Source of the DNA: Candidatus Rifleibacteriota bacterium
Lineage (GTDB): Bacteria > Muiribacteriota > Ozemobacteria > Ozemobacterales > Ozemobacteraceae
Direction of reading: 5' to 3'
Assembly: GCA_905236675.1 (NCBI GenBank)
Contig: CAJOND010000014.1
Coordinates: 1-57,304 of the forward strand
Length of the DNA: 57,304 nucleotides
Shown here: positions 1 to 7,899 of the stretch, piece by piece
Layout: the number at the start of each line of letters is the position of its first letter
Position numbering within the stretch: the stretch's first letter is position 1
Position numbers and translations under genes: made by a program
The notes under the pieces: model-generated
What the model was told of the DNA's origin: nothing
The model's input: the letters and a program-made list of their open reading frames with translations, nothing else
The model's database searches: none

Positions 1-64
1 AACAATACAATTTAGTTTTGTAAATAGAGTATATTAGCCTCTAACCTTAGAGGAGATTATCAGA

Positions 65-252
65 ATGACTAAGACATTTAGAGATTACGACAGAGAAAAC
101 GATTTAAAAGAAGGAGAAAAAAAGGTAAGCTCAGTGCTTTTTACGATTTAATTAAACGAGGTTTAATAACATTAGAACAAGCAGCTTCTACTATAGGCGT
201 AACAAAAAATCAGTTACTTGCTGATTTTAAAGAATGTAATCTCGTTTTATAA
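65..252 (+). CDS. small protein read through an apparent -1 frameshift
   Basis: A GAGGAG Shine-Dalgarno site at 50-55 precedes an ATG at 65. The zero frame stops at 149-151 after 28 codons. At 118-124 the zero-frame codons form the heptamer A AAA AAG, the classic -1 slippery sequence. Slipping there gives a 62-residue product whose second half contains KLSAFYDLIKRG and LITLEQAASTIGVTKNQLL. That half resembles the short helical tail seen on many small bacterial proteins and Rpn-type nucleases. An AAGGAG lies at 111-116, almost touching the slip site. A hairpin (cctcta/tagagg, 38-53) overlaps the first SD. Programmed frameshifting, a decayed gene and a base-call error in the 7-A run are all possible. 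Function is unknown. Confidence 0.5.
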
Positions 253-303
253 TATTATTTCAAAACATAATTTTTACTATCTAATCAATGTTTCGCATAA
301 ATA

Positions 304-338
304 AAGAACCACTTGATTTCTCAATTTAAGCGGTTCTT
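304..338. terminator. possible terminator hairpin between convergent genes
   Basis: Arms AAGAACCACTT (304-314) and AAGCGGTTCTT (328-338) pair over 11 positions with one mismatch and a 13-nt loop. The hairpin lies between the plus-strand small gene and the minus-strand 1151-aa gene. There is no strong T tract on either side, so confidence is low. Confidence 0.35.
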
Positions 339-399
339 GTATTCTTAAATTTCAAGAACTGAATAAAAAATTGTAGCAGACCAATAAATCACCTTAAGT

Positions 400-3300
400 T
401 TAATACGCATTTATAGTTGTTACTTTCATTGTTCTAATAAAACCACCAAAGACCCAGCCAGTTATTTTGCCATCTGTTACTTTATACCAGTTTGAAGTAA
501 TGTTTTCGATTGTTTGTTTAGGACCATTCACATTAAGAATTGTAACTTCTTTATTATAAGCAAAACTTCCAACTTTTTGAGCTTTAGTATTAGGTTCTTT
601 TCTCGCATTAACTCCAGATTTTGCTGTAATTACACCAATAGTTTTATTGTTGGAATCATTATAAGTATAATTATCTGATGATCTAGAAGTAGCTAAATCA
701 GATAATTTCAAATTATAACCATCAGATTTGTAACTATAATTATCATCAGAAATGAAAGTTTTATTAGTCGTTTTAGGCGTTTCTATTGTATTAGTTTTAT
801 TTTGATTATTTTCTATTTGAAATCCATCTAAACTAGTTTGCTTTTTTATTTCGTCCGTAGAAAAAACGCTAAGTTCCTCAGTTTTTTCTTGTGATAAAGA
901 ATTACTGTTTTTATCTTTTTCGTTTAAATAATATGATTCATCTGCAACAATGGCAAGACGAAAGCCAATATCATTACAACGGAGTCCGGGATCTTGCGAA
1001 GAACGACAAGCAGAACGGCAATACGCTGCAAAGTCGCCCCAACCACCACCCCTATAGACACGGTAAGAACTACTAATAGTACATAGAGGGTCTTTTACAT
1101 CTTTTTCTGAATATTTTCCATACCAGTCTCTACACCACTCCCAAACATTGCCGTGCATATCGTAAATGCCCCAGGCATTAGGTTTTTTCGAACCTATAAT
1201 ATGAATAGCTTCTGTTAGAGAATCATCACCTCCATACCAAGCAACTTCATCAAGATTTCTACAAGGTTTTTCATAATTTGCATATTCTTTAGTTATGTTT
1301 TTGCCATTATTTAAAGAAGTGATAGTTCCAGCTCTACAAGCATACTCCCATTGAGCTTCAGTAGGCAAATCAAATTTATAACCTAAAGGTAAATTACCTT
1401 TAAAATACTTATTAAGAATAATACAAAACACTTTAGCATCATACCAACAAATAAAAGTAACTGGCTTTTTTTTGTCGTTCCAATCAGATGGTTTTTCCCC
1501 CATAACAGCTTCATATTCCTCTTGGGTTACTTCATACTTGCTGATATAGAAAGGTTTTGAAATTGTAACTTTATGTAGTATTTCGTCATTACTTCTACCT
1601 AGTTCATTTTCTAGACTTCCCATCATAAAGCTACCAGCAGGGCATTTAACCATATTATTCATAATGTTTCGAATAATATCAACATTGATATTAAGATTTT
1701 TTTCTTTAGCAATAACCCTATCTCTTTCATCTTTTTCAGCTTTTTCTTCATTCGTTTCATCATTAACAAGAACTAATCGAATACCAATATTTTCCCCTGA
1801 TTCAATGATATTACCTCCTCTATATGCAGAACTACAAGGATTAATAAAACAATCCCCCCCTCTAAAAGCATGTTCATAGCCACTATATGTTATTGGATCA
1901 GTTACTCCTTCTAACTGATAATCACCTATATAATCTCTGCACCATTCTGCAACATTGCCGTGCATATCATAAATACCCCAAGCGTTAGGCTTTTTCAGAC
2001 CTACTTCATGAATTGTCTTATTGGAATTATCATAATACCAAGCAACTTCATCAAGATTAGGGCATATTCCTTTATTAATTTTTGTTCTATTCTTTCCATT
2101 GTTTAAAGCTGTGGTAGTTCCTGCACGGCAGGCATATTCCCATTGAGCTTCTGTAGGCAAGTCAAATCTAAAACCAGAAGGCAATTTATCTTTATAAATA
2201 TTGTTAAGTTTGTAACAAAATTCCTTAGCCATATACCAGCTAATATTATTTACTGGTTTTTTGAGTCCTTTTGATTCTGATGGGTTATTCCTCATAATAG
2301 CTTCATATTCTTTTTGAGTAACTTCATATTTGCCAATATAGAAAGGTTTAGAAATTTTAACTTTATGTTGTTCTTCGCCAAATCCTCTATCTAATTCATC
2401 TTCAGGACTGCCCATAATAAAGTTTCCAGCAGGACATTTGACCATATCAAAATCTAATAATTTTACAAACAAATCAACATCTTGTTTTAATATTGTTGAT
2501 AAGTTATTTCTTACTTCATGCTTAAATAAAATTAGAATGTTACTTTTGCATTCTTCTAATTTGTTTTTTAGTTCTGTAATTTTTTTATAACATTCATTAG
2601 AATTTGCCTCTATATCGTTTATTTCTTTTGTGAGTTTTTTTCGTTCACTTTCATATATTTTTCGCAAATCATAACTAATTTCCATAAACACATATCTAAT
2701 ATTATAAACATAGCATATGTCCTTTAACTCTTTTCCCAAATCATTTGTTCCACCTACGGAAGCATACATATGAAAAAAGCCTGTTGTGGTAAATTTTGTA
2801 TCTGTAGTTATCAAAAGACAGTCTTCTCCTAAAATAGTTACAACATATGCAAACGAGGGTGGGAACAAATTACTCCCATCAAAAACCAACTCTTTAACAT
2901 ATCCTTCTATATACTCAGATTTAGGAAGAAGTTCTCTTTTCTCTCTCAATCTTCTAAGTTCGCTATCTACTCTATCTTTATTCACCGTTCTCTCAGCCTC
3001 ATTTAACGTGTTTATTCCAATTTTAATGTTCTCTAAAACATTTTTCATTTCCGAATTAAAACATTCATAAAAAGAAATAAATATACTTTCTATTTTGCTA
3101 ACAAATTCTGAATTGTTATCTATATTCTTTTTACCTATATCATAAGCATAAAGCTGAATATAACCCTTTGCTGATTCATTATTTTTTAATAATTCCTTTA
3201 AATAGATTGCTTTTTTCGATGAAGAATTTCTTAAAATTGCTGTTATCAAAGAATCAACAAAGTTTTTAGGTAAAACTTTGTGATTCTGTCTAATGCTGTT

Positions 3301-3855
3301 ACATATATTTTCTACTTCTTTTTCGTTACAGACTTCAAAAAAGAATTTATTTAAAGAAGAGCTTTCTATATCTGTTATAGGATAATCAACAAAAGATGAA
3401 ACAACTGTTTTTCTTTGATTGTCGTTCAAAAAGAATACCACATTATGGTTTTTCAAAAATTTTAGTCTTTCTTCTATTGGAGCCTTTGTGACAAATTCTG
3501 TCATCGAAGCTATAACCAGCTTTCCTACAACTTCATTTTCAAATTTTTTGAAAGCTATTTTTTCCATTAAATCATATTTTTCGTTTAGACTGGAAGAAGC
3601 TATATTGGTCGCTACAAATTCTAATGCTCGCTGACCTTGTTCTTTTGAGGCATATTCAATAAAATCTTGTTCGTTTATAAGATTTTTTATTTCTGAATAA
3701 TTGCCTTTGTTTATAACAGAATCAAATGTATAACGATAATACAAAGGAATTAAAACAATGACTGCTATTATAGCAACTAAAATTGAACCAGCAATTACAG
3801 GAATATTTAATGATTTTTCTTTTTTTTCAGTTTCTTTGTTTTCAGATTCTTCCAT
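400..3855 (-). CDS. membrane-anchored protein with two FGE-sulfatase domains and C-terminal SH3-like domain
   Basis: This 1151-aa protein starts at an ATG preceded by TAGGAG (7-nt spacing). It has a charged N-terminus and one membrane segment near residues 18-40. A long helical, charged region follows, then an FGE-sulfatase (SUMF1-like, C-type-lectin-derived) domain near 470-695 and a second near 735-970. Each has the VKCPAG, YEVTQ, LPTEAQWEYACRAGT and YDMHGNV motifs. A Ser/Thr/Asn-rich linker leads to a bacterial SH3-like domain near 1072-1147 (GVNARKEPN, WYKVTDG, GWVFGGF). True formylglycine-generating enzymes use a C-x4-C pair. By eye, domain 2 keeps only the second Cys and has Asp at the first, so sulfatase activation is unlikely. 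A cell-surface or periplasmic binding role is inferred. Confidence 0.8.
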   Translation of the reverse strand: MEESENKETEKKEKSLNIPVIAGSILVAIIAVIVLIPLYYRYTFDSVINKGNYSEIKNLINEQDFIEYASKEQGQRALEFVATNIASSSLNEKYDLMEKIAFKKFENEVVGKLVIASMTEFVTKAPIEERLKFLKNHNVVFFLNDNQRKTVVSSFVDYPITDIESSSLNKFFFEVCNEKEVENICNSIRQNHKVLPKNFVDSLITAILRNSSSKKAIYLKELLKNNESAKGYIQLYAYDIGKKNIDNNSEFVSKIESIFISFYECFNSEMKNVLENIKIGINTLNEAERTVNKDRVDSELRRLREKRELLPKSEYIEGYVKELVFDGSNLFPPSFAYVVTILGEDCLLITTDTKFTTTGFFHMYASVGGTNDLGKELKDICYVYNIRYVFMEISYDLRKIYESERKKLTKEINDIEANSNECYKKITELKNKLEECKSNILILFKHEVRNNLSTILKQDVDLFVKLLDFDMVKCPAGNFIMGSPEDELDRGFGEEQHKVKISKPFYIGKYEVTQKEYEAIMRNNPSESKGLKKPVNNISWYMAKEFCYKLNNIYKDKLPSGFRFDLPTEAQWEYACRAGTTTALNNGKNRTKINKGICPNLDEVAWYYDNSNKTIHEVGLKKPNAWGIYDMHGNVAEWCRDYIGDYQLEGVTDPITYSGYEHAFRGGDCFINPCSSAYRGGNIIESGENIGIRLVLVNDETNEEKAEKDERDRVIAKEKNLNINVDIIRNIMNNMVKCPAGSFMMGSLENELGRSNDEILHKVTISKPFYISKYEVTQEEYEAVMGEKPSDWNDKKKPVTFICWYDAKVFCIILNKYFKGNLPLGYKFDLPTEAQWEYACRAGTITSLNNGKNITKEYANYEKPCRNLDEVAWYGGDDSLTEAIHIIGSKKPNAWGIYDMHGNVWEWCRDWYGKYSEKDVKDPLCTISSSYRVYRGGGWGDFAAYCRSACRSSQDPGLRCNDIGFRLAIVADESYYLNEKDKNSNSLSQEKTEELSVFSTDEIKKQTSLDGFQIENNQNKTNTIETPKTTNKTFISDDNYSYKSDGYNLKLSDLATSRSSDNYTYNDSNNKTIGVITAKSGVNARKEPNTKAQKVGSFAYNKEVTILNVNGPKQTIENITSNWYKVTDGKITGWVFGGFIRTMKVTTINAY

Positions 3856-3885
3856 TTCTAACTCCTAATGTAAAGTTCCATCAAT

Positions 3886-3897
3886 CACTACGTAGTG
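3886..3897. repeat. 12-nt perfect palindrome CACTACGTAGTG
   Basis: CACTACGTAGTG is self-complementary and lies about 30 bp upstream of the 1151-aa gene start. The related sequence gtcacGTAgtgac recurs at 4097-4109 in the same gap. It could be a protein-binding site or a fragment of the palindromic repeat family at 4078-4166. Confidence 0.4.
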
Positions 3898-4077
3898 TCA
3901 GCTCAATAGAATGAAATCATCTAAAAGCTCTACTTAGAACCTGTCTAAATACTAAGTTATTTAAATAAATTAGTCAATTAAAGCTTCTCCATTTGTTTTC
4001 CAATATTGCTCGCAATTGTATAAGTCAATCAATCAGTTAGATAAAAAATTACAATTGAATCATTGATAATTCTAAAG

Positions 4078-4166
4078 GCTCTCCTGGAGGAGAGCTGTCA
4101 CGTAGTGACTGACTAGCAACAGGATGTTGCTGTGCAAGCGAGCGACAGGAGGTCAGCGAGTCGCTG
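4078..4166. repeat. composite palindromic (REP-like) element
   Basis: The 560-bp gap 3856-4415 has no gene, but this GC-richer stretch is a chain of small stem-loops: gctctcc/ggagagc (4078-4095), gtcac/gtgac (4097-4109), agcaac/gttgct (4115-4131) and agcgac/gtcgct (4141-4165). Such strings of short palindromes resemble dispersed intergenic REP-like or MITE-like modules of other bacteria. A related block with different stems is at 20002-20038. The rest of the gap is AT-rich, with one more hairpin, aagagcc/ggctctt, at 4331-4348. Confidence 0.55.
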
Positions 4167-4373
4167 AGGTGATGTAGTTCGTAGTAAATGATGTTCTTAG
4201 AAATAAACCATAATCAACAGGCAATTTTATTTTAAGTTTTTGTTGTTTTTATTGTTTTTAGAATATCTGTAATGTAACGAATATTTCAATTATTCATTGG
4301 CATACTAGCCTTCGCCTAAACAATTACCACAAGAGCCTTTAGGCTCTTACACCACCCATCACCTACCACTACG

Positions 4374-4403
4374 AATAAAAGCCTGATTAATCAAGCTTTT
4401 ATT
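4374..4403 (-). terminator. probable terminator of the 295-aa FGE-fold gene
   Basis: AATAAAAGC (4374-4382) pairs with GCTTTTATT (4395-4403), with an inner TGATT/AATCA extension, just downstream of the minus-strand gene ending at 4416. The U-rich 3' arm fits a Rho-independent terminator, although no long T tract follows. Confidence 0.5.
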
Positions 4404-4415
4404 CAAGCCGAAGAC

Positions 4416-5303
4416 TTATTCAACAGGCACAAGAGCAACACGAAAACCGAGATCGTTGCTCCTGCCAGATGGGTTGTTGAAGCTCCGATTAGCCGAACGG
4501 CAACCCAAAGCAAAGTTTAACCAACCACCGCCCCGATCGACACGGAGAGAGCCACTGTTAGCACCTGTAGGGTCTTGTATATCTTTTTCTGGATATTCAT
4601 CATACCAGTCTCTGCACCATTCCCACACATTACCGTGCATATCATATATACCCCAGGCATTTGGCTTTTTCAGACCGACAGGATGAGTCTTCTTGTCAGA
4701 ATTTCCATTATACCAACCCAATTTGTCGAGATTTTTACAAGACTCTTCAGAGGTTATATTTTCACCTAAATTTAGTGAAGTACTAGTTCCAGCCCTGCAA
4801 GCATACTCCCACTGTGCCTCTGTTGGCAGGTCAAACTTATAGCCCTGTGGAAGTATTTTTAAATACTTCAAATTCAGCTTGTCACAGAAATCTTTGGCAT
4901 CATTATAAGAAACTTGCTCTACAGGATTATTTGCTCCTACAAATTTAGAAGGGTTCTTACCCATCAATGAAGAATACTGTTCCTGAGTCACTTCGTATCT
5001 TCCTATATAAAAAGGCTTCGTCAAAGTTATGTGATGAAGTTTTTCATTGTAACCAAAACCAAATAATTTTTTATGGTCGATAAATTCATCCCAAAGTACC
5101 GATGTTCTAATGTATTCATCTCTTGGGCTACCCATCATGAAACTACCTGCAGGACATTTAACCATTTCAAGATTGATTTCTTTTAAAACAAAAACATCAG
5201 GAAGTTTTTGTTCTTCATTGCTAGATTGTCCATCAGCTTGAACAAAATAATTAGAGAAAACCATAGATAACAGTATTATTGAAAATATAATTATTTTTTT
5301 CAT
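4416..5303 (-). CDS. secreted FGE-sulfatase domain protein
   Basis: The protein is about 295 aa with an N-terminal signal peptide (a lysine pair, then IIIFSIILLSMVF, cleavage likely after VQA). A single FGE-sulfatase domain has VKCPAGSFMMGSP, YEVTQEQY, LPTEAQWEYACRAGT, YDMHGNVWEWCRDW and RVDRGGGW. The ATG at 5303 is preferred over the in-frame ATG at 5312, because AAAGGA lies 9 nt upstream and the ATG falls 2 nt after the stop of the preceding gene, which suggests translational coupling. By eye, the first catalytic Cys of true FGE is Asn here, so it is a member of the wider fold rather than a proven sulfatase activator. It is close in sequence to the domains of the 1151-aa protein at 400-3855. 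Confidence 0.8.
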   Translation of the reverse strand: MKKIIIFSIILLSMVFSNYFVQADGQSSNEEQKLPDVFVLKEINLEMVKCPAGSFMMGSPRDEYIRTSVLWDEFIDHKKLFGFGYNEKLHHITLTKPFYIGRYEVTQEQYSSLMGKNPSKFVGANNPVEQVSYNDAKDFCDKLNLKYLKILPQGYKFDLPTEAQWEYACRAGTSTSLNLGENITSEESCKNLDKLGWYNGNSDKKTHPVGLKKPNAWGIYDMHGNVWEWCRDWYDEYPEKDIQDPTGANSGSLRVDRGGGWLNFALGCRSANRSFNNPSGRSNDLGFRVALVPVE

Positions 5304-5305
5304 AT

Positions 5306-6184
5306 TTAACATCCTTTACTTTCTTTTTTGAGGAAAATCATGGTATCTGATTTAAAATGAATTAATCCTTTATATGAACTCTTTTCTAATTTCATATTTG
5401 CGGAAGTTTCATTATTAATATTTTCAATTGTTCTAATTAAATTTTCATTGTTATTTATGTATTCATCAAAATTTGGTCCTTTTGTAACTAATGCATTTTT
5501 TATCATTTCATTCGGAAATTCTAGATAGACATTATTTAATATTTCATATTCATTTTTACTACTGTACTGTTCATCTTTGAATCTAATTATAATTCTTACT
5601 TCTTTTTCATAACTCCAAGAATGGTTTTTAATAATCCCTGTGGCATTTTCCTTATCTAGTAAATTAACAACATGATTTTCAGAAAATGTAAAAATAGCCC
5701 CATTGTGACTCTGTGGTCTGTTATCCTTAAAATAAAAAACATCTGATAAAATAATAGATTTTATAGCTTCATTACCAATAAGTTCTTTTTTATCTTCATC
5801 TTTATAAATCTTTATTCCACTATTATTACTATTGAATTTTTTTACAAAGCTTAATGCTTTTTGTGGAATAGTTAATCTTACAGCTTCTTTTGAAGGCAAA
5901 CAATATAATCCCCACATTGCCATTTTTTCAAAATCACCATAAGAAAAACAAGCTATATATGTTTTATTCCAAATATCTTGCTTTCCTTTTTCATTCCATT
6001 CATGCCAATCATTTAAATTTTTTGAATTACCTCTAGTAAATCTTAATGTTGAATTCTTTAAAATCAGATTTAAAGACCAAGAAGTAGTATAGTGATTATA
6101 ATTCTTATGGTTTTCACCTTTTTCTTTAAGAAAGCTTGCTAATTCATCAATATTTTTAATATCTTTTACTTTTTTATCTGTCAT
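5306..6184 (-). CDS. DUF2971-like protein
   Basis: The protein has about 292 aa. The start at 6184 is chosen because AAAGGAG lies 6 nt upstream of this ATG. An upstream in-frame ATG at 6334 would add 50 residues with no SD. The pattern NHYTTSWSLNLILKN near the N-terminus, LNDWHEW, YIACFSYGDFEKMAMWGLYC and a later EVRIIIRF fits DUF2971, a family of unknown biochemical role often found next to regulators or defence genes. There is no signal peptide or membrane segment, so it is probably cytoplasmic. It is co-transcribed with the FGE-fold gene (2-nt gap) and divergent from the XRE regulator at 6386. Confidence 0.6.
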   Translation of the reverse strand: MTDKKVKDIKNIDELASFLKEKGENHKNYNHYTTSWSLNLILKNSTLRFTRGNSKNLNDWHEWNEKGKQDIWNKTYIACFSYGDFEKMAMWGLYCLPSKEAVRLTIPQKALSFVKKFNSNNSGIKIYKDEDKKELIGNEAIKSIILSDVFYFKDNRPQSHNGAIFTFSENHVVNLLDKENATGIIKNHSWSYEKEVRIIIRFKDEQYSSKNEYEILNNVYLEFPNEMIKNALVTKGPNFDEYINNNENLIRTIENINNETSANMKLEKSSYKGLIHFKSDTMIFLKKESKGC

Positions 6185-6385
6185 TTCCTTCTCCTTTAGA
6201 CTAAGAAACGTAACCAAGCTTGGTAAAGGACAAATATTTTTATTGTCTTTACACAATAGTAATATTTCGCTAGAACAATATATTTTACAATAAATATTGC
6301 GTGTACACAATAAAATTATGTTTTGCATAAACAAAAATAGAAATAGGTAAAATATTGTATCCTCGCAATAGTGAGGTCAATATTT
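6185..6385. promoter_or_regulatory. divergent control region of the DUF2971/XRE pair
   Basis: This AT-rich intergenic region sits between divergent genes. TACACAATA occurs twice (6250-6258 and 6304-6312, 54 bp apart), and the second copy overlaps the palindrome GTGTACAC. These are candidate operators for the adjacent XRE protein. CCTCGC (6361-6366) can pair with GTGAGG (6371-6376), burying the GAGG ribosome site of the regulator. No convincing -35/-10 pair was picked out. Confidence 0.4.
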
Positions 6386-6754
6386 ATGCTTTCTGAAAAA
6401 GAATTTGTGGATAAAATAGGTTCTTCATTATTGCGTTTACGCGACAAATATAAATTCTCGTTAGAAAAACTTGCTGGTTTCAGTGATGTTGACTATTCAA
6501 CTATAAATCAGATAGAAAATGGCAAACGAACCCCGAAGTCTTATACGCTTTACAAGCTTTTTTATACTTTAGGCGTAGACATAACAGATATTTTTTCCAA
6601 CGAAACAGAAGAACAGGAACAACTGACCAGAATATTGACCAATAAAATCAAATCTTTGAAAGCACCGCAAATTAAGGCGTTGCTAGAGTTTTTAGATACT
6701 TACGAATTGAAGCTGAAGACTTCGGTAGGTAAAGCTAGAGCGAGTAGACAGTAA
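6386..6754 (+). CDS. XRE-family helix-turn-helix regulator
   Basis: The protein has about 122 aa. The ATG at 6386 is chosen over a GTG at 6371 because GTGAGG lies 9 nt upstream of it. An N-terminal HTH_3/XRE domain (residues about 10-65) shows LRDKYKFSLEKLAGFSDVD, STINQIENGKRTPKS and LYKLFYTLGVDITDIF. A helical C-terminal tail may dimerise. The gene is divergent from the DUF2971-like gene, so it probably represses its own promoter and that of its neighbour; the repeated TACACAATA motifs between them are candidate operators. The ribosome site can be sequestered by a 6-bp hairpin. Confidence 0.85.
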   Translation: MLSEKEFVDKIGSSLLRLRDKYKFSLEKLAGFSDVDYSTINQIENGKRTPKSYTLYKLFYTLGVDITDIFSNETEEQEQLTRILTNKIKSLKAPQIKALLEFLDTYELKLKTSVGKARASRQ

Positions 6755-6821
6755 TTAGAGTTTAGAGCAAAAGAGCATCGAGGCTAAAGCCTCTTAGAGC
6801 ATAGAGCAACAGAGCTGAGGG
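6754..6821 (+). repeat. degenerate 7-bp repeat array with central palindrome
   Basis: Units ATTAGAG and TTTAGAG run in a 7-nt register from 6754. The array is interrupted by the palindrome GAGGC-TAAA-GCCTC (6780-6793) and resumes as TTAGAGC, ATAGAGC, AACAGAG, CTGAGGG. The reverse complement of the palindrome and its flank (TAAGAGGCTTTAGCCTCG) recurs exactly near 35335-35352. The remaining gap to 7003 shows nothing else clear. Confidence 0.6.
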
Positions 6822-7002
6822 TGCAATCAGATGTATAGCAAAATATTGAAACGAATGTGATTTTATAAGTTTGTCTTGATTAATTCCATTAAGCCTAGAC
6901 TAGCTATTTATTTTTTGATAATATTCAAAAAGGCATGAATAAAATTATAAAACAATAGATTTTCCCACTAACTACAAATAGAATAGTAGATAGGAGTTTA
7001 TT

Positions 7003-7779
7003 ATGACAGAACAAAACGATAATAATTTAAATAAAGAAAATGAAAATACTACTAATATAGAAAATAACTTCTCATTCATAAAGACCGTATTTAAATTAAT
7101 TGTCGTTGTTGTTATTTTATTGGTTGCTTGGCAAACATGGCTTTATTTAACAGTGAAACAGGTTGAGGATGTTACTACTGGGCCTTTAAAAAAGGTCGGT
7201 TTAGATATTGTTAAGATTTTAGCTACTTCTCAAGAAAAAGTTAAAGAATCTATAATTATTGGGTTAGGTAAAGTCAATACCGACAAAAAGCTTGTGGTTT
7301 ACACACAGTCTTTACCTGTAGAAATAGTCAAAGAAAAGGAAAAACGAATCTTAAATGATTGGCTTTTTTTGGGTACTGCAAGTGTTAAAGCAAGGTTTTT
7401 AGACAATAAAGTTCAGTATTATGTTCCACTAGATAAAATAAAAAATGAAAATATCAGCTATGATGAATCAAATAGAACCATAAAAATTACTTGCCCTAAA
7501 GTTGAAATTGATAGAGATATGGTTTATGTACAAACTGACCCAGCTAAAATTCAGAAAGAAGAAAATGGTGCTTGGAATATATTTGGTCCAAATCTAAAAG
7601 AAATGAATGATGAAATTATGAGTGAAATTAAAAATAAAGTAATATTAGACGCTAGACATCAACTCTATATGGAAAAAGCTGAAAGAGAAGCAAAAATAGC
7701 CTTAGAAAAGCTATTTTATCCTGTTTTTGATGAATTTTTACGAAAAGAAAATCTAAAATTGCAACTTATTATGCCTTGA
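7003..7779 (+). CDS. membrane-anchored DUF4230-like protein
   Basis: This 258-aa protein starts at an ATG with an upstream AGGAG. A polar N-terminus precedes one membrane helix (IVVVVILLVAWQTWLYL, about 30-50). The soluble remainder has two amphipathic stretches, then VVYTQSLPVEI, a VQYYVPLDKI strand and an IKITCPKVEID strand, ending in charged helices. This order fits DUF4230, a family of anchored extracytoplasmic proteins of unknown function. A stem with a T6 run follows, and the next gene is transcribed separately. The family call is from pattern memory and moderately uncertain. Confidence 0.6.
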   Translation: MTEQNDNNLNKENENTTNIENNFSFIKTVFKLIVVVVILLVAWQTWLYLTVKQVEDVTTGPLKKVGLDIVKILATSQEKVKESIIIGLGKVNTDKKLVVYTQSLPVEIVKEKEKRILNDWLFLGTASVKARFLDNKVQYYVPLDKIKNENISYDESNRTIKITCPKVEIDRDMVYVQTDPAKIQKEENGAWNIFGPNLKEMNDEIMSEIKNKVILDARHQLYMEKAEREAKIALEKLFYPVFDEFLRKENLKLQLIMP

Positions 7780-7805
7780 AAAAGTTTTGTTGTAGTTATT
7801 GTTGT

Positions 7806-7840
7806 AAGAAGAACAAGCCTAATAATCTTCTTGCTTTTTT
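7806..7840 (+). terminator. possible terminator
   Basis: AAGAAG (7806-7811) and CTTCTT (7827-7832) form a short stem followed by GC and six T residues, 27 nt after the DUF4230-like gene. The stem is only 6 bp with a 15-nt loop. Confidence 0.5.
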
Positions 7841-7899
7841 GAGAAAATACTGATTAAATAAAGCCCATAAAGGAAAAAATAATACTCGGAGCCATAAGA

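Noticed and set aside
4456..4769. Plus-strand open frames inside the FGE-fold gene
   Set aside because: They are antisense shadows of a strongly conserved domain with no ribosome sites and no family resemblance.
4416..5303. True sulfatase-activating formylglycine-generating enzyme
   Set aside because: The first Cys of the catalytic pair appears to be Asn and no sulfatase gene is near.
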